A DNA stretch of 6,537 nucleotides, taken from an uncultured Carnobacterium sp. Lineage in GTDB: Bacteria > Bacillota > Bacilli > Lactobacillales > Aerococcaceae. Shown here in pieces: positions 1 to 6,135 of the stretch. The notes below the pieces were generated by a model, which saw nothing but the letters and a program-made list of their open reading frames with translations, searched no databases and was not told where the DNA came from. A program made the position numbers and the translations under genes. The stretch is from the NCBI GenBank assembly GCA_937967765.1, contig CALCML010000021.1, forward strand, positions 1 through 6,537, written 5' to 3'. Each line of letters opens with the position of its first letter. Position 1 is the stretch's first letter.

Positions 1-479
1 CGATATAAAGTTTTCAAGATTTCAACACGTTGTTCCATCCCAACTGTAATATCTTCTACTTTTGCATCAGGGTCTACCGCAAGATGATATTTCTTAGAAA
101 GCTCCATAATTTCTTGTTTTACCGCATTTTTATCGATAAAACCGAACTTTGTTTGCTCCTTACCCAGGATAATGTTCTCTACTACGCTGAATTTCTTCAC
201 AAGCATAAAGTGTTGGTGAACCATCCCAATTTTTAAGCGATTCGCTGTATTTGGCGAATCAATTTTTGTTGGAACACCATTTACTTTAATTTCTCCCTCC
301 GTTGGTTCCAGTAACCCTGAAAGGATATTCATTAACGTCGATTTCCCTGCTCCATTTTCTCCAAGAAGCGCATGGATTTCGCCTTTTTTCAATGTTAAAT
401 CAATCTGATTATTGGCTACAAAATTACCAAACTTTTTTGTGATGCCTTTCATCTCAATCACAAATGTTTCTTCTACCAA
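1..479 (-). CDS. Nucleoside-type ABC importer ATPase, N-terminal part (runs off left edge)
   Basis: First 159 residues of an ATP-binding protein of the sugar/nucleoside importer class (RbsA/NupO-like), which powers uptake of the ligand bound by the adjacent BMP lipoprotein. Visible: Walker A GENGAGKST (residues 40-48), Q-loop in VHQHFM (Q89) and a degenerate signature TVGMEQR (145-151), as is normal for this class. Members of the family are usually about 500 residues with two ATPase domains, so most of the gene is missing. I chose the TTG start at 477-479 because GGGGTGAG (484-491, minus) is well placed for it, and it gives the N-terminal length I remember from streptococcal homologues. An in-frame GTG three codons upstream (486-488) lies inside that ribosome-binding site. 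The gene follows the BMP gene on the same strand after an intervening terminator. Function as nucleoside importer is inferred from family and neighbour. Confidence 0.93.
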   Translation of the reverse strand, partial: MVEETFVIEMKGITKKFGNFVANNQIDLTLKKGEIHALLGENGAGKSTLMNILSGLLEPTEGEIKVNGVPTKIDSPNTANRLKIGMVHQHFMLVKKFSVVENIILGKEQTKFGFIDKNAVKQEIMELSKKYHLAVDPDAKVEDITVGMEQRVEILKTLY

Positions 480-509
480 TCGTCTCACCCCGCACAATGT
501 TCTATGTAT

Positions 510-554
510 AAAAAAGTAGGAGCGAAGAAATTCGTATTCTCTTCAACTCCTACT
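510..554 (-). terminator. Rho-independent (probably partial) terminator after the BMP gene
   Basis: On the minus strand an 8-bp stem AGTAGGAG/CTCCTACT (547-554 with 515-522) continues, after a small internal loop, into a 5-bp stem (540-544 with 524-528) around an 11-nt loop, and is followed by six T residues (plus-strand A run 510-515). It begins about 28 nt after the BMP stop codon and ends about 30 nt before the ATPase start. No convincing new promoter fits between them, so it probably lets part of the transcripts through, giving more binding protein than transporter. Confidence 0.8.
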
Positions 555-582
555 CCTCTCAATTTAAGTTCGTTTGTTAAAA

Positions 583-1647
583 TTAAGGTTTCGCAGGAAC
601 TTCTTGTTTTCCTTCGATGATTGCTTTTTTGAATACAGCAATTTTTTCCTTAACTGAGTCTGATAATTGACCATCTGCTAAACCAACACCGTTATCAGAT
701 AATCCGTAAAGAACTTGTTCACCACCGTGATAGTTTCCTTTAGAAGCATCTTCACTAAATTTGATAAGTGCTTGTTTTACACCTTTAAGTGTTGATGTCA
801 ATGTTACGTTACGAGAGTCGTTTACTTTACCTTCTGCTTGTTGGTCTTGGTCAACCCCGATTACCCAAATTTTACGATCTGGATTTGCTTCAACGATTGA
901 TTTAGCCGCTGCGAATACTCCAAGTCCTGCACCACCTGCTGCTGCATAAATGATGTCAACATCTGAAGCGTACATTGCTTCTGCGAGAGATTTTGCTTTA
1001 GCACCATCTGAGAATGATTCAGCATATTGAATTTCAACAGTTGCTTTAGGGTTTACTGCTTGAACCCCAGCTTTGAAACCAGCTTCAAATTTGTCTAATG
1101 CTGGACCGTGCATACCACCGATGAAAGCTACTTTATTTGTTTTAGTTGTTAAACCAGCTGCAACCCCTGCAAGGAATGCTGCTTCTTGGTCTTTATAGTT
1201 GATTGAAGCAACGTTTGGTTGTTCAACCACACTATCGATAATCGCAAAGTGTGCGTCTGGATTTTGTTTTGCTGCTTCTTCAACAGCTTTTTGTAATTTA
1301 AATCCGATTGCGAAAATAATATTGTACTCATTTAAAACTGCAGTGTTAAGGTTTGTAGTATAGTCAGATTCTGCTTTTGAAAGAATGTAATCAATACCAT
1401 TTCCTTTAGTTTTACCACCGTTATTTTTACCCCATTCTTGAAGGCCTTCCCAAGCGCCTTGGTTGAATGATTTATCGTCAATACCACCAGTATCAGATAC
1501 CATTACCGCTTTGAAGTTGTCTGAAGAGCCAGCGTTGTTTTGAGAAGATGCTTGTGAGCTGTCAGATTTTGATCCGCCACACGCTGCTAGTACAGCAGTC
1601 GCACCAAGTGTCAATGCAAATAAAGCTAAATTCTTTTTAGTTTTCAC
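583..1647 (-). CDS. bmpA: BMP/PnrA-family nucleoside-binding lipoprotein
   Basis: 354-residue extracellular substrate-binding lipoprotein of the basic membrane protein (Bmp/PnrA/Med) family, which captures purine or other nucleosides for an ABC importer. Basic N-terminus (KTKK), hydrophobic stretch 7-19 and lipobox LAAC (20-23) predict lipidation at Cys23. A Ser/Gln/Asn-rich linker (24-44) tethers the BMP domain (about 45-345). Family marks are SDTGGIDDKSFNQGAW (51-66), FIGG (175-178) and GVDQDQ (264-269), the last two in the hinge/ligand region. The start is GTG (1645-1647), preceded 9 nt upstream by a full TTGGAGG site (1657-1663). Length is normal for the family. The ATPase gene follows, as in streptococcal and Bacillus nucleoside importer operons. 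Exact ligand is not visible from sequence. Confidence 0.95.
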   Translation of the reverse strand: MKTKKNLALFALTLGATAVLAACGGSKSDSSQASSQNNAGSSDNFKAVMVSDTGGIDDKSFNQGAWEGLQEWGKNNGGKTKGNGIDYILSKAESDYTTNLNTAVLNEYNIIFAIGFKLQKAVEEAAKQNPDAHFAIIDSVVEQPNVASINYKDQEAAFLAGVAAGLTTKTNKVAFIGGMHGPALDKFEAGFKAGVQAVNPKATVEIQYAESFSDGAKAKSLAEAMYASDVDIIYAAAGGAGLGVFAAAKSIVEANPDRKIWVIGVDQDQQAEGKVNDSRNVTLTSTLKGVKQALIKFSEDASKGNYHGGEQVLYGLSDNGVGLADGQLSDSVKEKIAVFKKAIIEGKQEVPAKP

Positions 1648-1680
1648 GATAAAAAACCTCCAATAAATGATTTACTACAG

Positions 1681-1703
1681 TCATTCTATCATAAATAGAA
1701 TGA
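1681..1703. repeat. Perfect 9-bp inverted repeat over the bmpA promoter (operator candidate)
   Basis: TCATTCTAT and ATAGAATGA are perfect inverted arms around the 5-nt loop CATAA. There is no T-run on either side, so it does not look like a terminator. It covers the -10 box and most of the spacer of the proposed bmpA promoter, where a repressor would block transcription. It does not resemble the CodY or PurR consensus as I know them. Being an operator is inference. Confidence 0.5.
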
Positions 1704-1710
1704 AAATCAA
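1683..1710 (-). promoter_or_regulatory. bmpA promoter, extended -10
   Basis: On the minus strand: -35 TTGATT (1705-1710), 16-nt spacer, -10 TAGAAT (1683-1688) preceded by TGA, an extended -10 element. Transcription would start near 1676, giving a leader of about 30 nt, too short for a riboswitch. Confidence 0.7.
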
Positions 1711-1739
1711 GCTAAATCTTTTCATTGGAGGTAATTTTT

Positions 1740-1817
1740 ATGAAAAACGTTCGGTTTTTACATTTCTATGCGTTGGTTTCCCCCGGTTCGGAAGCGTCGT
1801 TTTCATTGAAAACATGA
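1740..1817 (+). CDS. Possible 25-codon small ORF with strong RBS
   Basis: ATG at 1740, TGA at 1815-1817, encoding 25 residues (begins MKNVRFLHFYALVSPG, ends SLKT). I do not recognise the peptide. The only positive sign is a full ribosome-binding site ATTGGAGGT (1724-1732) seven bases before the ATG. A -10-like TAGAAT (1696-1701) exists on this strand because of the palindrome, but the -35 is poor. From 1766 on it overlaps the ftsK 3' end in antisense, so most of its sequence is set by ftsK. It could be a leader peptide, the remnant of a lost divergent gene, or chance. Confidence 0.2.
   Translation: MKNVRFLHFYALVSPGSEASFSLKT
1743..1759 (-). terminator. Weak A/T-rich hairpin just after ftsK
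   Basis: On the minus strand AAAAAC, 5-nt loop, GTTTTT lies 6 nt past the ftsK stop. Only one G-C pair holds the stem and the T-run is part of it, so termination would be weak. No better terminator is visible between ftsK and bmpA, so some readthrough into bmpA is possible. Confidence 0.3.
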
Positions 1818-4210
1818 ACATTCACTTTTCTTCCTTTGCTTCCATCTGCAGGTCCAACATAGCCACGCGCTTCTAATTCATCAATCATTCGCGCTGCACG
1901 GTTAAATCCGATACGGAATCGTCTTTGTAAATAAGACGTACTAATCGTTTCTTGTTCTTTTAATAGTTCGATAACTTCGTAGAATAGTTCGTCTTCTGGT
2001 TCACTTCCACCAGCAGATGTTGTATTTTCCGAAGGCATCATCGCTTCGTCATACTCTACTTCTTGCTGATTCTTCACGAAATCAACGATACGTTCGACTT
2101 CTTCGTCCGTTAAGAATGCGCCTTGTACACGAATTGGTTTATTTTCACCCATTGGCATATATAGCATATCCCCGCGTCCAAGAAGTTTCTCAGCACCATT
2201 GGCATCGATAATGGTACGAGAGTCTGTACCACTAGATACCGCAAAGGCGATACGAGAAGGAACGTTGGCTTTAATAATCCCTGTAATAACGTCAACGGAT
2301 GGACGTTGTGTTGCTAAAATCATATGAATACCTGCAGCACGAGCCATTTGCGCAAGACGAATAATCGCGTCTTCCACTTCATTACTTGCCACCATCATTA
2401 AGTCCGCAAGTTCGTCTACGATTACGACGATATAAGGAAGTGTTGGGTTATTTTCGCCAGTTTCACGGTTATATTGTTCGACATGAGCGTTATATCCATC
2501 GATATTACGCATTCCCATTGAAGCGAATAATTCGTAACGTTTTTCCATCTCAGCCACAACCTTTTGTAAGGCTTGAGCGGCTTTACGAGGGTTCGTTACA
2601 ACCGGAGTTAATAGATGCGGAATGCCATTATACACATTCAACTCTACCATCTTCGGATCGATCATCATTAATTTCACTTCATGTGGTTTTGTCTTCATTA
2701 AAATACTTGTGATAATGCCGTTAATACATACCGATTTACCAGAACCGGTTGAACCGGCGATTAACATATGCGGCATTTTTGTAATATCGCAAAGACGAAC
2801 ATTACCAGAGATATCTCTTCCTAATGGTACGTCTAAAGGTTTTGGTGATTGAAGAGCCGATTGAATTACATCGCTAAACGACACAAAACTTGTTTGGCTA
2901 TTTGGAACTTCAATCCCTACATAAGGTTTTCCTGGGATTGGAGCTTCGATACGAATATCTTTAGCTGCAAGTGCGAGCGCGATATCATCACTCAAGTTCA
3001 CAATCTTACTTACTTTTACACCAATCGCTGGTTGAATTTCGTATTTCGTTACGGCTGGTCCAAGCATTGGGTTTGGCATTACTTTGGCATCCACCCCAAA
3101 ACTTGCAAAGGTACGTTCTAAAATACGCATATTTCGTTCCACAATTGTACGTTCATTCGTTTGATCTGATTGTTGTACTGGATTTAATAAAGTCACTGGT
3201 GGTAATTGATAATCTTCATCATTTTGTTCACCACTCATTGAAAGTTCCCCGATGTCTTCCCCATCATCCTCGAACTCAGGCTCTTCTGGCTTTTGAACTG
3301 AAACAGGAGCTACTGGTTGCGGAGGCATCACTGGTGCTACTGGTTCCACTGGAGGAATCGGTTCAATAGGTTCTACCATTGGAGATGTTGCATATTCATC
3401 TTCTGTTAAAGTTTCATCTTCATATTCATCAAAGAACACATCTTTCATTCGGTCTAATAACGAATGTGGTTTTCTTGGTTCTTTGGGTTTTTCAGGTGTT
3501 TCTGTTTGTACTGGCGTAGGAGCAGGAGCCGGTGCTACAGGTGTTGCCACAACCTTCTCCTCGGCTTCTTGTTCTTCTTCCAAACGGCGTGCTTCACGTT
3601 CGGCTTTACGCTCGGCTAACTTTTCAGAAGCATTCGCTGTTTGCGTACGTACAAAATCCATCACGTCACTTAAATGCACGTTGAAGATTAAGAGTCCGCT
3701 ACATACTAATAATAAGAAGACGATTAAATACGTTCCCCATTGTGAAACAAGGAAATACGTACATGAATAAAGAAGAGTTCCTAATACCCCTCCACCGAGT
3801 CGTTGAGAAACGGTATTAGACGTAAAGTCCACCATGAAACGATTCATCATTTCTTGGAAAACAGGAGAACCTGAACTAGTAAAGCTACTATAGGTCATCA
3901 CTGACACGAATAAGAGAAGTGCCACGCTTGATGAAATAGCTGCAGCAGTCCATCTCCACATAATCTTAGGCATGCGTCCACGGAATAACATCCCGAACCC
4001 CGCAAGAACTCCGCACACTCCACCGAAGGCATATAAATCCCCGATAAAGAAACGAATCAGGTTTGCAAAGAATTTTCCTAAGAATCCTAACTGAAAAGTT
4101 GCTAATAAACTATAGACAATAATAAATACGGCTACAGCTTCAATCGATAAAAACGGATTGGTATTCTTTGTATTTTTTCTTTGTGTTTTTTTCTTCGTTT
4201 GTTTAGCCAC
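1766..4210 (-). CDS. ftsK: DNA translocase FtsK/SpoIIIE
   Basis: 814-residue septal, membrane-anchored ATPase that pumps chromosomal DNA across the closing division septum so that sister chromosomes separate. A basic N-terminus is followed by four or five membrane segments (about 21-45, 54-77, 86-107, 138-156, 159-177), a charged coiled-coil-like stretch (195-220), and a Pro/Glu/Val-rich linker (222-335). The motor holds Walker A GSTGSGKS (486-493), Walker B VVIVDE (595-600) and ATQRPS (633-638). The C-terminal winged-helix gamma domain (about 739-800, with FNRAARMIDELEARGY) reads orienting DNA motifs. All key motifs are intact and length is typical of Firmicutes SpoIIIE/FtsK. Start is GTG (4208-4210) with AAAGGAG upstream inside the DUF1033 gene. 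The 8-nt overlap with DUF1033 suggests co-transcription and translational coupling. Confidence 0.97.
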   Translation of the reverse strand: MAKQTKKKTQRKNTKNTNPFLSIEAVAVFIIVYSLLATFQLGFLGKFFANLIRFFIGDLYAFGGVCGVLAGFGMLFRGRMPKIMWRWTAAAISSSVALLLFVSVMTYSSFTSSGSPVFQEMMNRFMVDFTSNTVSQRLGGGVLGTLLYSCTYFLVSQWGTYLIVFLLLVCSGLLIFNVHLSDVMDFVRTQTANASEKLAERKAEREARRLEEEQEAEEKVVATPVAPAPAPTPVQTETPEKPKEPRKPHSLLDRMKDVFFDEYEDETLTEDEYATSPMVEPIEPIPPVEPVAPVMPPQPVAPVSVQKPEEPEFEDDGEDIGELSMSGEQNDEDYQLPPVTLLNPVQQSDQTNERTIVERNMRILERTFASFGVDAKVMPNPMLGPAVTKYEIQPAIGVKVSKIVNLSDDIALALAAKDIRIEAPIPGKPYVGIEVPNSQTSFVSFSDVIQSALQSPKPLDVPLGRDISGNVRLCDITKMPHMLIAGSTGSGKSVCINGIITSILMKTKPHEVKLMMIDPKMVELNVYNGIPHLLTPVVTNPRKAAQALQKVVAEMEKRYELFASMGMRNIDGYNAHVEQYNRETGENNPTLPYIVVIVDELADLMMVASNEVEDAIIRLAQMARAAGIHMILATQRPSVDVITGIIKANVPSRIAFAVSSGTDSRTIIDANGAEKLLGRGDMLYMPMGENKPIRVQGAFLTDEEVERIVDFVKNQQEVEYDEAMMPSENTTSAGGSEPEDELFYEVIELLKEQETISTSYLQRRFRIGFNRAARMIDELEARGYVGPADGSKGRKVNVHVFNENDASEPGETNA

Positions 4211-4517
4211 GTTCTTCTCCTTTCTCTTCTACTAATTGATTATTTTCATCGACTAAAATCAGTCCATGGAAAATTTGAACATCACATTCACACGCCACAC
4301 AATAATCTTGTTCTTTCTCATTCCAAAAGGCAATGGCGCTTGTTCCTTTTGATCGTTTTTCTGGATAGTTTGCAGCAAGTCTTGCTTCATGCTGTTGGAA
4401 ACTATTATTCGCTTCTTCTAAAGAAGAAAATTCTTCAGTCGAAACAATCATTTTTTCCCAGTCATCGAAAAACCACCACGGTTCATCTTGACCTGCTGTC
4501 TCAATTACTTTAAACAT
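4203..4517 (-). CDS. DUF1033 family protein, unknown function
   Basis: 104-residue soluble, acidic protein with no signal peptide or membrane segment. It resembles the DUF1033 family of lactic acid bacteria: N-terminal MFKVIE then EPWWFFDDWE (residues 12-21), a central AIAFWN (61-66) and a Cys pair in CVACECD (73-79) near the C-terminal FHGLILV. Aromatic and acidic residues of the EPWWFF block are the family hallmark. No biochemical role is known to me. ATG start (4515-4517) has GAGGTG five bases upstream and its own promoter. The stop codon lies inside the ftsK start region (8-nt overlap), so the two are probably one operon; this hints at, but does not prove, a link to division or segregation. 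Confidence 0.88.
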   Translation of the reverse strand: MFKVIETAGQDEPWWFFDDWEKMIVSTEEFSSLEEANNSFQQHEARLAANYPEKRSKGTSAIAFWNEKEQDYCVACECDVQIFHGLILVDENNQLVEEKGEERG

Positions 4518-4535
4518 GTTTTCACCTCGTCTATT

Positions 4536-4565
4536 AGTATACCAAATTTTGCGAAATCATGGTAA
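4536..4565 (-). promoter_or_regulatory. Promoter for DUF1033-ftsK
   Basis: Minus strand: -10 TATACT (4536-4541) preceded by TGG, an extended -10 element, with a weak -35 TTACCA (4560-4565) at 18-nt spacing. Transcription would start close to 4529, giving a very short leader of roughly 12 nt that still holds the GAGGTG ribosome-binding site. It lies in the 98-nt space between this operon and the divergent acylphosphatase gene. I could not identify a convincing promoter for the latter. Confidence 0.6.
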
Positions 4566-4615
4566 TCTTGTTTCATAGAGATGTCAAAATAATTCTACTT
4601 TTTGGAGGTCTTTCT

Positions 4616-4888
4616 ATGATTACAAGACAAATTCGTGTTTGGGGACGCGTTCAAGGCGTCGGATTCCGCTTTTTCACGCAGCAACTCGCGATTCAATTAG
4701 ATATTTATGGCACGGTTCAAAATAAAATGGATGGCTCTGTTTTTGTAGTTGCACAAGGCGAGGAAAAAGCCGTCACTCGTTTTATCGAAAGAGTCAAAGC
4801 TTCCGTATCCCCTTATGGACGTGTTGACCGGTATGAAGAAAGTGACGTCGTGGATGCACCTAAATTTACAAAGTTTCAAATTATATAA
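4616..4888 (+). CDS. acyP: Acylphosphatase
   Basis: 90-residue cytosolic enzyme that hydrolyses carboxyl-phosphate bonds such as acetyl phosphate or 1,3-bisphosphoglycerate. The signature GRVQGVGFRFF (10-20) carries the phosphate-binding loop and catalytic Arg18; the second signature TVQNKMDGSV (33-42) carries catalytic Asn36. Both residues are present, and the length is typical of the family. I chose the ATG at 4616 because GGAGGT (4604-4609) lies six bases upstream; an in-frame ATG at 4559 would add 19 residues that do not belong to the fold and has no ribosome-binding site. It reads divergently from DUF1033 and in the same direction as yidC, which begins 68 nt later with no terminator between, so partial co-transcription is likely. 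Confidence 0.95.
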   Translation: MITRQIRVWGRVQGVGFRFFTQQLAIQLDIYGTVQNKMDGSVFVVAQGEEKAVTRFIERVKASVSPYGRVDRYEESDVVDAPKFTKFQII

Positions 4889-4894
4889 AGAACG

Positions 4895-4923
4895 TTGCTA
4901 TTTCAACGAAACACGTGTACAAT
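4895..4923 (+). promoter_or_regulatory. yidC promoter
   Basis: -35 TTGCTA (4895-4900), 17-nt spacer, -10 TACAAT (4918-4923), just after the acylphosphatase stop. Transcription would start near 4930, giving a leader of about 27 nt. A small 5-bp inverted repeat CGTTG/CAACG (4893-4908) overlaps the -35 region; its meaning is unclear. Confidence 0.7.
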
Positions 4924-4956
4924 AAATCATGTTATTAAATGAAAAGGAAAGTGATT

Positions 4957-5886
4957 ATGAAACTAACTAAAAAAGCTCAACTGCTATTAGTTGCAACAGT
5001 TCTTCCCCTACTACTTGCGGGATGTACCGTTCAATATAATGAAAATAAGGAACCAATTGGTTGGCTCTATAATTATTTAGTCGTTCCAACACAATGGTTA
5101 TTAAACCAAATTGCTTCCGTATTTAACGGAAACTACGCGATTGCAATTGTGATCGTATCAATACTTGTTCGTGTCTTATTGATGCCAACACAATTCCATC
5201 AAATGAAAGCAATGCTTGTCCAACAAGAAAAAATGGCAGTATTAAAACCTTATATTGCTGAAATTACTGCTCGTGCAGAACAAGCGACAACTCCTGAAGA
5301 GAAACTTGCAATCCAACAAGAACAAATGGAGTTATACAAATTAAACAATGTCTCATTAATGGGCGGCCTTGGTTCAGGATGTTTACCAATCTTGATTACA
5401 CTACCAATCTGGAGCGGATTGTATAACGCGATTCTATTATCAAACGAAATTTCAAGCAGTGATTTCATGGGAATCAACCTTGGAGCACAATTCTTACCAA
5501 TTGCTCTTGCAACAATGGTAGCTTACTATATTCAATCAGTAGTCAGCCAAATGGGAATGGACGAAGAAACGAAAAAACAAAGTCGTTCAATGAACTACAT
5601 TCTTCCAGTAATGATGTTCATGATGACTTTCCAATCACCTGCTGGGGTTGGTATTTACTTCTTCATCTCTGCCCTTATCCAAATTTTACAATCATGGATT
5701 CAAAACACATATATTCGTCCAAAAATTAAAGCTCAAATCGACGAAGAGTTAAATCATGAAAACATTGTGTTACCACAACGTACAACACCACGTAAAACAG
5801 CTCAAAAAGCAACACAACAAGAAACGTTCGCACAACGTCAAAACAAAACTGGTGGCCGTAACGCTGGTAAACAAAACCGTAGATAA
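4957..5886 (+). CDS. yidC: Membrane protein insertase YidC (lipoprotein form)
   Basis: 309-residue Oxa1/YidC/SpoIIIJ-family insertase that places membrane proteins into the cytoplasmic membrane, alone or with SecYEG. Signal sequence (7-22) with lipobox LAGC predicts lipidation at Cys23. Membrane segments about 58-77, 140-161, 178-196, 213-227 and 230-248. Arg72 in SILVRVLLMP is the conserved charged residue of the hydrophilic groove, and 82-135 is the cytosolic helical hairpin. The tail (275-309) is rich in Lys, Arg, Gln and Asn, as in YidC2-type proteins, where it aids ribosome contact. Start at ATG 4957 is preferred: AAGGA (4944-4948) lies 8 nt upstream. The in-frame ATG at 4939 lacks a ribosome-binding site and would add only six residues. 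The gene has its own promoter and terminator. Confidence 0.96.
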   Translation: MKLTKKAQLLLVATVLPLLLAGCTVQYNENKEPIGWLYNYLVVPTQWLLNQIASVFNGNYAIAIVIVSILVRVLLMPTQFHQMKAMLVQQEKMAVLKPYIAEITARAEQATTPEEKLAIQQEQMELYKLNNVSLMGGLGSGCLPILITLPIWSGLYNAILLSNEISSSDFMGINLGAQFLPIALATMVAYYIQSVVSQMGMDEETKKQSRSMNYILPVMMFMMTFQSPAGVGIYFFISALIQILQSWIQNTYIRPKIKAQIDEELNHENIVLPQRTTPRKTAQKATQQETFAQRQNKTGGRNAGKQNRR

Positions 5887-5892
5887 TAACGC

Positions 5893-5928
5893 AAAATACC
5901 TTTGAGAATTTCTCAAAGGTATTTTTTT
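5893..5928 (+). terminator. Strong Rho-independent terminator of yidC
   Basis: Inverted arms AAAATACCTTTGAGA (5893-5907) and TCTCAAAGGTATTTT (5911-5925), continuing into a run of seven T (5922-5928). It starts 7 nt past the yidC stop codon. On the minus strand it has only a short T-run after the stem, so it is mainly one-directional. Confidence 0.93.
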
Positions 5929-5936
5929 GATGCAAT

Positions 5937-5972
5937 GTGTATCATGCATGATACGTATCACAGATGATACAC
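5937..5972. repeat. Palindrome unit 1
   Basis: Two GTATCA-N4-TGATAC palindromes (5939-5954, centre TGCA; 5955-5970, centre CAGA) meet in the perfect 12-mer TGATACGTATCA (5949-5960). The symmetry extends two bases outward on both sides (GT ... AC, 5937-5938 and 5971-5972). Confidence 0.9.
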
Positions 5973-5993
5973 TTTTTGTTTGCGAATGTTTTT

Positions 5994-6025
5994 GTATCAA
6001 AAATGATACGTATCATTTTTGATAC
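5994..6025. repeat. Palindrome unit 2 (perfect 32-bp palindrome)
   Basis: Palindromes at 5994-6009 (centre AAAA) and 6010-6025 (centre TTTT). Because the two centres are complementary, the whole 32 bp is one perfect palindrome, 34 bp with the flanking T and A. It can form two 6-bp hairpins or a single 16-bp one. Confidence 0.93.
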
Positions 6026-6048
6026 ATTTTAGTTTTCTCAATGTAGGA

Positions 6049-6082
6049 TGTAACAATTATGTTACGTAACAAAAATGTTACA
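6049..6082. repeat. Palindrome unit 3 (GTAACA/TGTTAC variant)
   Basis: Palindromes at 6050-6065 (centre ATTA) and 6066-6081 (centre AAAA) meet in the perfect 12-mer TGTTACGTAACA (6060-6071). The fourth base of each arm differs from units 1 and 2, and all four arms carry the matching change. One flanking T/A pair (6049, 6082) extends the symmetry. Confidence 0.9.
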
Positions 6083-6087
6083 CTCGC

Positions 6088-6125
6088 AAAAAAAGACATA
6101 GCGATTCGTTTTCGCTATGTCTTTT
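6088..6125 (-). terminator. Rho-independent terminator of the ABC exporter gene
   Basis: Perfect 14-bp arms (6091-6104 and 6112-6125) around a 7-nt loop, with the GC-containing core GACATAGCGA, and seven T on the minus strand (A run 6088-6094). It begins about 10 nt after the stop codon. The plus strand offers four T after the core, so it may also stop transcripts coming from yidC. Confidence 0.93.
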
Positions 6126-6135
6126 CTAATGATTG

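Larger units (their letters stand above)
5937..6082. repeat. Array of three tandem double-palindrome units in a convergent intergenic region
   Basis: Three 32-bp units begin at 5939, 5994 and 6050, i.e. 55 and 56 bp apart, separated by A/T-rich gaps of 23 and 24 nt. Each unit is two abutting 16-bp palindromes of the form GTAWCA-N4-TGWTAC, six in all. All arms are exact copies of GTATCA/TGATAC (units 1, 2) or GTAACA/TGTTAC (unit 3); the four-base centres are variable. The array lies between the facing terminators of yidC and the ABC exporter, so it is probably little transcribed. I see no ORF in it. Possible roles are a site for a dimeric DNA-binding protein, a cruciform-forming element like the REP/BIME elements of enterobacteria, or remains of a small mobile repeat. 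I do not recognise the family. Confidence 0.9.

Noticed and set aside
1490..1500. GTATCAGATAC, a further copy of the array half-sites
   Set aside because: It lies within the conserved VSDTGG coding stretch of bmpA, has a 1-nt centre rather than 4, and is explained by the codons.
1648..1765. Riboswitch (for example purine) upstream of bmpA
   Set aside because: The promoter places the transcription start about 30 nt before the GTG, leaving no room for an aptamer; the visible palindrome overlaps the promoter instead.
2386..3770. Several plus-strand open frames of about 75-130 codons opposite ftsK
   Set aside because: They lie wholly antisense to a clearly real gene with intact motifs, show no recognisable protein family and have no good ribosome-binding sites; they are by-products of ftsK codon usage.
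4559..4615. Longer N-terminus for acylphosphatase from the ATG at 4559
   Set aside because: No ribosome-binding site, overlap with the divergent promoter region, and the extra 19 residues precede a complete acylphosphatase fold.
4939..4956. Upstream ATG for yidC
   Set aside because: No ribosome-binding site before it, while the ATG at 4957 has AAGGA at 8 nt and gives a standard lipoprotein signal.
5770..6000. Minus-strand open frames of 69 and 76 codons across the yidC end and the palindrome array
   Set aside because: They run through the yidC terminator and the repeats, have low-complexity translations and no ribosome-binding site.
5937..6082. CRISPR array (32-bp repeats, 23-24-nt spacers)
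   Set aside because: The units differ from each other at several positions including the arms, the fit rests on palindromes rather than identical repeats, gaps are short and A/T-rich, and no cas gene is present.
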